Origin: Nitrosomonadaceae bacterium
Lineage (GTDB): Bacteria; Pseudomonadota; Gammaproteobacteria; Burkholderiales; Nitrosomonadaceae
Direction of reading: 5' to 3'
DNA length: 39,562 nt
Assembly: GCA_030646695.1 (NCBI GenBank)
Contig: JAUSLF010000071.1
Span: forward strand, 1-39,562
Below the pieces are notes generated by a model. That model did not search any database. It was not told the DNA's origin and saw only the letters and a program-made list of their open reading frames with translations. This document shows positions 37,015 to 39,562 of this stretch, in pieces. Numbering within the stretch: the first letter of the stretch is position 1; every line of letters starts with the position of its first letter. A program made the position numbers and the translations under genes.

Positions 37015-38553
37015 TTACAGGGTTTTGTGCGTGCTGCGAAATGCCGGCAGAAAGCCGATAAGCAGTAATAAGCCGGCGAGTCCCAGTATCAGGCTGTTGC
37101 CAAAGTGGACATATGGCGTCGCACCGGTATATCCCTGCGCCAAACCGTGCAGCGCAGTGGTGGTGAATATTTCTGCTTCCTGCAGCACTACGCCGCGCTG
37201 ATCGATGATGGCAGTAACGCCGGTATTGGTGGCGCGCAGCATGTAGCGGCCGGTCTCCAGCGCGCGCATTTGCGAAATCTGCAAGTGCTGCCGGGGGCCA
37301 ATGGATCGCCCAAACCAGGCATCGTTACTGACATTGGCGAGCAGCGTGGCTTGCGGCAACTGGCTGATTATTTCCTCGCCGAACACATCTTCGTAGCAGA
37401 TATTTACTGCTACGCTTTGCCCGGCCAGATTCATCGGGCGCTGATCAAGTCCACCGCGTGAAAAGTCTGACAGCGGAATTTTCAGCACATCGATGACCCA
37501 GCCAAACACAGGCTTTAACGGGATGAATTCACCAAACGGTACCAGATGAAACTTGCGGTAGCTCTGATCGGGAGCGGTGCCGAAGCTGAACATGGTGTTG
37601 TAGTATTCTTTGCCTCCGGCAGATGTTTCAACCATGCCGACAAGAATATCGCCATCATTCTGCCTGGCGTGATCGGCAAGTTGCGCCAGGTAGCCTGACG
37701 GCACTTCGTCGCGAAACAGCGGCACCGAAATTTCCGGTGTGATGATGAGGCGGCTGCTGCTTTCCAGCGCGAGCCCGGCATAAATATCCATCGAATTAAC
37801 TACGTGGTCCGGCCGCCACTTCAGATCCTGCGAGATGTTTCCCTGCAACAGACTCACTGTTACCGGCTCACCCCGTGCTTCAGTCCAACTGATCTGCTGC
37901 AAGCCGAAACCTGTAACCCATATTGCCAGCAGCGGCAGTAGATAGCGCCGGGTACGCAATCCTTTTTCAACAAACAGGCACAGGAGCGCAGCGTTCAGTA
38001 TCAGCATCAGTGAAACGCCATAGACTCCCAGCAGCGGAGCAAAGCCTGCCAGAGGACTGACAGGAACTTGTGAATAACCCAATGTCAGCCAGGGGAACCC
38101 GGTGAACAGCACACTGCGCAGCCATTCGGACAATACCCACAGCGCAGCAGCAGTCAACGACCAGACTGCGGGTGCGGCGATACGCAGCTTTGTCAGCAAC
38201 CAGCCTGTCAGCGTGGCGAATAACGAAAGGTAGGCACAGAGCACGATCAGGACAAACACTGCGATGGGCATCGGCATCGCACCGAAATCGTGCAGGCTTA
38301 CGTAAATCCAGGTTACCCCCGCGCTAAATAAACCCATGCCGAAACAGAAACCCAGCAAAGCTGCCTGTAGTGGCGTCGCACTCTTGCGCCAGAAATGAAG
38401 CAGCAGTGCGAGCGTGATAACCGGAATGGGGAAAAGATAGAACGGTGCAAAACCGAGGACGGTAAACGCGCCGAGAACAAAAACAATAATTAAACTGGAA
38501 CGGAGATTATTTCTTGCTGACTGATTCCCGATTCTTGAATCCTTACGGTTCAA
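37015..38553 (-). CDS. lnt: Apolipoprotein N-acyltransferase
   Basis: Lnt adds the third acyl chain to outer-membrane lipoproteins, the last maturation step for proteins such as LptM. The 512-residue protein has about six N-terminal membrane segments and a periplasmic nitrilase domain with the triad E274 (TPEIS), K334 ([12 protein letters not shown]) and C386 (NICYEDVFG). The start is TTG 38553, in a TTGA overlap with the corC stop; no ATG is available before the first membrane segment. Residues about 4-12 (KDSRIGNQS) come from a heptamer tract (38519-38543) and look like an added N-terminal extension. Confidence 0.95.
   Translation of the reverse strand: MNRKDSRIGNQSARNNLRSSLIIVFVLGAFTVLGFAPFYLFPIPVITLALLLHFWRKSATPLQAALLGFCFGMGLFSAGVTWIYVSLHDFGAMPMPIAVFVLIVLCAYLSLFATLTGWLLTKLRIAAPAVWSLTAAALWVLSEWLRSVLFTGFPWLTLGYSQVPVSPLAGFAPLLGVYGVSLMLILNAALLCLFVEKGLRTRRYLLPLLAIWVTGFGLQQISWTEARGEPVTVSLLQGNISQDLKWRPDHVVNSMDIYAGLALESSSRLIITPEISVPLFRDEVPSGYLAQLADHARQNDGDILVGMVETSAGGKEYYNTMFSFGTAPDQSYRKFHLVPFGEFIPLKPVFGWVIDVLKIPLSDFSRGGLDQRPMNLAGQSVAVNICYEDVFGEEIISQLPQATLLANVSNDAWFGRSIGPRQHLQISQMRALETGRYMLRATNTGVTAIIDQRGVVLQEAEIFTTTALHGLAQGYTGATPYVHFGNSLILGLAGLLLLIGFLPAFRSTHKTL
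38519..38543 (-). repeat. Heptamer tract at the start of lnt
   Basis: On the minus strand GGATTCA, AGAATCG and GGAATCA follow each other, the same type as in murE, murF and after ftsA. It codes for the extra N-terminal residues of Lnt. Confidence 0.5.
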
Positions 38554-39383
38554 TCCTCGCCCCCGATTCTCTCAACCAGCAGCGTATGTAACCTGCGGCT
38601 GTCGGCGTGCAGCACCATAAATTTGAAGTCGCCGATCATGACCGACTCGCCCCGCTTGGGTAGGCGGCCAAACTTGTTCAGTACCAGGCCGCCGATGGTG
38701 TCGTAATCCTCATCGTCGAATTTCGCCATTAGCGTTTGGTTGAAATCGGCAATCTCGGTAATGGCTTTGACGCGGTAGTGACCAATCGTGTCCTGCACGA
38801 TGTTGTCCGCAGCCTCGTCGAAATCATATTCATCTTCGATTTCACCGACGATTTGCTCCAGCACGTCTTCGATGGTCACCAGTCCCGCCACACTGCCATA
38901 TTCGTCCACCACGATGGCCATATGGTTGCGATTGCTGCGAAAATCCTTGAGCAGAACATTGAGCCGCTTGGATTCTGGGATGAATACCGCCGGGCGCAGC
39001 ATCTCGCGTACGTTGAATTCCTCCTCTCCGGCATAGTAGCGCAGCAGATCCTTTGCCAGCAGAATGCCGATCACATTGTTTTTATCATTTTCGGTGACGG
39101 GGAAACGCGAGTGGGCGGTTTCGATCATCAATGGAATGAATTTATCCGGGGTTTCACTGATGTCGATCACATCCATTTGCGAACGCGGCACCATGATGTC
39201 GCGTGCCTGCATTTCGGAGACCTGCATCACGCCCTCGATCATGCTCAGGGCATCGGAATCAAGCAGATCGCGCTCATACGCAGAATGCAGCAATGCCACC
39301 AATTGTTCGCGATCGCCCGGTTCGCGCAGCAGCAGCGCACTCAGGCGTTCAAGCCAACCGGGTTTGGGTAAGGGGTCGTTCAT
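38550..39383 (-). CDS. corC: CorC/HlyC-type CBS-domain protein
   Basis: CorC (YbeX) is linked to Mg/Co efflux and ribosome homeostasis; its exact role is not settled. The 277-residue soluble protein lacks the membrane domain of larger CorB/C proteins. It has RDIMVPRSQMDVI then a CBS pair (about 65-190, including SRFPVTENDKNNVIGILLAK and MAIVVDEYGSVAGLVTIEDV), LEQIVGEIEDEYD and a C-terminal transporter-associated (CorC_HlyC) domain with DTIGGLVLNKFGRLPKRGE. It normally follows ybeY; here an IS200-type element lies 50-60 bases upstream. It overlaps lnt by four bases. Confidence 0.95.
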   Translation of the reverse strand: MNDPLPKPGWLERLSALLLREPGDREQLVALLHSAYERDLLDSDALSMIEGVMQVSEMQARDIMVPRSQMDVIDISETPDKFIPLMIETAHSRFPVTENDKNNVIGILLAKDLLRYYAGEEEFNVREMLRPAVFIPESKRLNVLLKDFRSNRNHMAIVVDEYGSVAGLVTIEDVLEQIVGEIEDEYDFDEAADNIVQDTIGHYRVKAITEIADFNQTLMAKFDDEDYDTIGGLVLNKFGRLPKRGESVMIGDFKFMVLHADSRRLHTLLVERIGGED

Positions 39384-39438
39384 ATTGATCTGCCAGTTCG
39401 TAGGTGATATGAAAATTGGTTATAAATAAATAAGGTAA

Positions 39439-39459
39439 TCCCCCGGCTATGCCGGGGGA
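39439..39459 (+). repeat. Subterminal palindrome of the IS200-type element
   Basis: TCCCCCGGC and GCCGGGGGA pair perfectly around TAT: nine base pairs with a three-base loop. IS200/IS605 transposases recognise such single-stranded hairpins near the ends. Confidence 0.8.
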
Positions 39460-39492
39460 CTCACTAGGTTTGACCGAGCGCTACGGTCAGCC

Positions 39493-39528
39493 TGATTCTT
39501 CTGACTTGATCAAAAGTTAGGAGAATCA
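39493..39528 (+). promoter_or_regulatory. Hairpin masking the transposase ribosome site
   Basis: Positions 39493-39507 pair with 39514-39528 (15 pairs, two of them G-T) around the loop GATCAA. The 3' arm contains AGGAG (39519-39523), the ribosome site of the transposase. A similar structure is known to hold down translation in IS200. A smaller stem, TGACCG 39471-39476 with CGGTCA 39484-39489, lies just upstream. Confidence 0.8.
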
Positions 39529-39529
39529 A

Positions 39530-39562
39530 ATGAAAGAGTACCAGAGTCTTTATCATACGAAA
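39530..39562 (+). CDS. tnpA: IS200-family transposase TnpA, first 11 codons
   Basis: The frame starts MKEYQSLYHTK and is cut by the window edge. IS200-group TnpA proteins (small HUH/Y1 transposases acting on single-stranded DNA) start with near-identical residues, and AGGAG lies six bases upstream. Catalytic residues are beyond the window. Confidence 0.8.
   Translation, partial: MKEYQSLYHTK

Larger units (their letters stand above)
39431..39562 (+). mobile_element. Left end of an IS200-type insertion sequence
   Basis: The segment contains a subterminal perfect hairpin, a second hairpin over the ribosome site and the first codons of an IS200-family transposase, the typical order at the left end of IS200 elements. 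The exact left boundary is not known; it lies near 39430-39440. The right end is outside the window. Confidence 0.8.

Overview
The window is ordinary-GC chromosomal DNA of a Gram-negative bacterium, most likely a betaproteobacterium of the Nitrosomonadales/Gallionellaceae kind. This rests on gene order and protein type: a complete mraZ-to-ftsZ division and cell-wall (dcw) cluster preceded by rnpB, a DciA-like/M23 peptidase/secA group behind it, an RNB ribonuclease, TonB-like, aroE and mtgA string, and a corC-lnt-glyQ-glyS-gmhB-plsC operon. MurE carries the DNPR motif of meso-diaminopimelate-adding enzymes. The genus is inference.

Layout. 1-540: the end of a type I restriction subunit gene (hsdR) fused to the broken tail of a short-chain dehydrogenase gene, a recombination scar. 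684-998: RNase P RNA. 1269-1376: dcw promoter with three MraZ boxes and a leader hairpin. 1377-19465: mraZ, rsmH, ftsL, ftsI, murE, murF, mraY, murD, ftsW, murG, murC, murB, ddl, ftsQ, ftsA, ftsZ, all on the plus strand and mostly overlapping. 19466-19781: no convincing gene, at the place where lpxC is common in relatives. 19782-24020: dciA-like gene (minus), M23 peptidase, terminator, secA. 24021-24311: no intact gene. 24312-30373 (plus): RNB ribonuclease, TonB-like protein, aroE, mtgA, mgtE. 30449-39383 (minus): lptM-lysA, then a tight seven-gene operon corC-lnt-glyQ-glyS-gmhB-plsC-ygjP-like. 39431-39562: left end of an IS200-type insertion sequence, cut by the window edge.

The genes serve one theme, building and dividing the envelope: precursor synthesis (MurB-F, Ddl, LysA for lysine from DAP), the lipid steps (MraY, MurG), polymerisation (FtsW, FtsI, MtgA), septum assembly (FtsL, FtsQ, FtsA, FtsZ), hydrolysis (M23), export (SecA), lipoprotein and LPS maturation (Lnt, LptM, GmhB) and phospholipid acylation (PlsC).

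No new defence or metabolic system is visible. The less ordinary signals are degenerate heptamer tracts (GGGATTC type) at gene ends and inside murE, murF and the start of lnt; tiny reading frames bridging every gapped junction from rsmH to ftsA; the hsdR/dehydrogenase scar; and the self-masking ribosome site of the IS200-type transposase.
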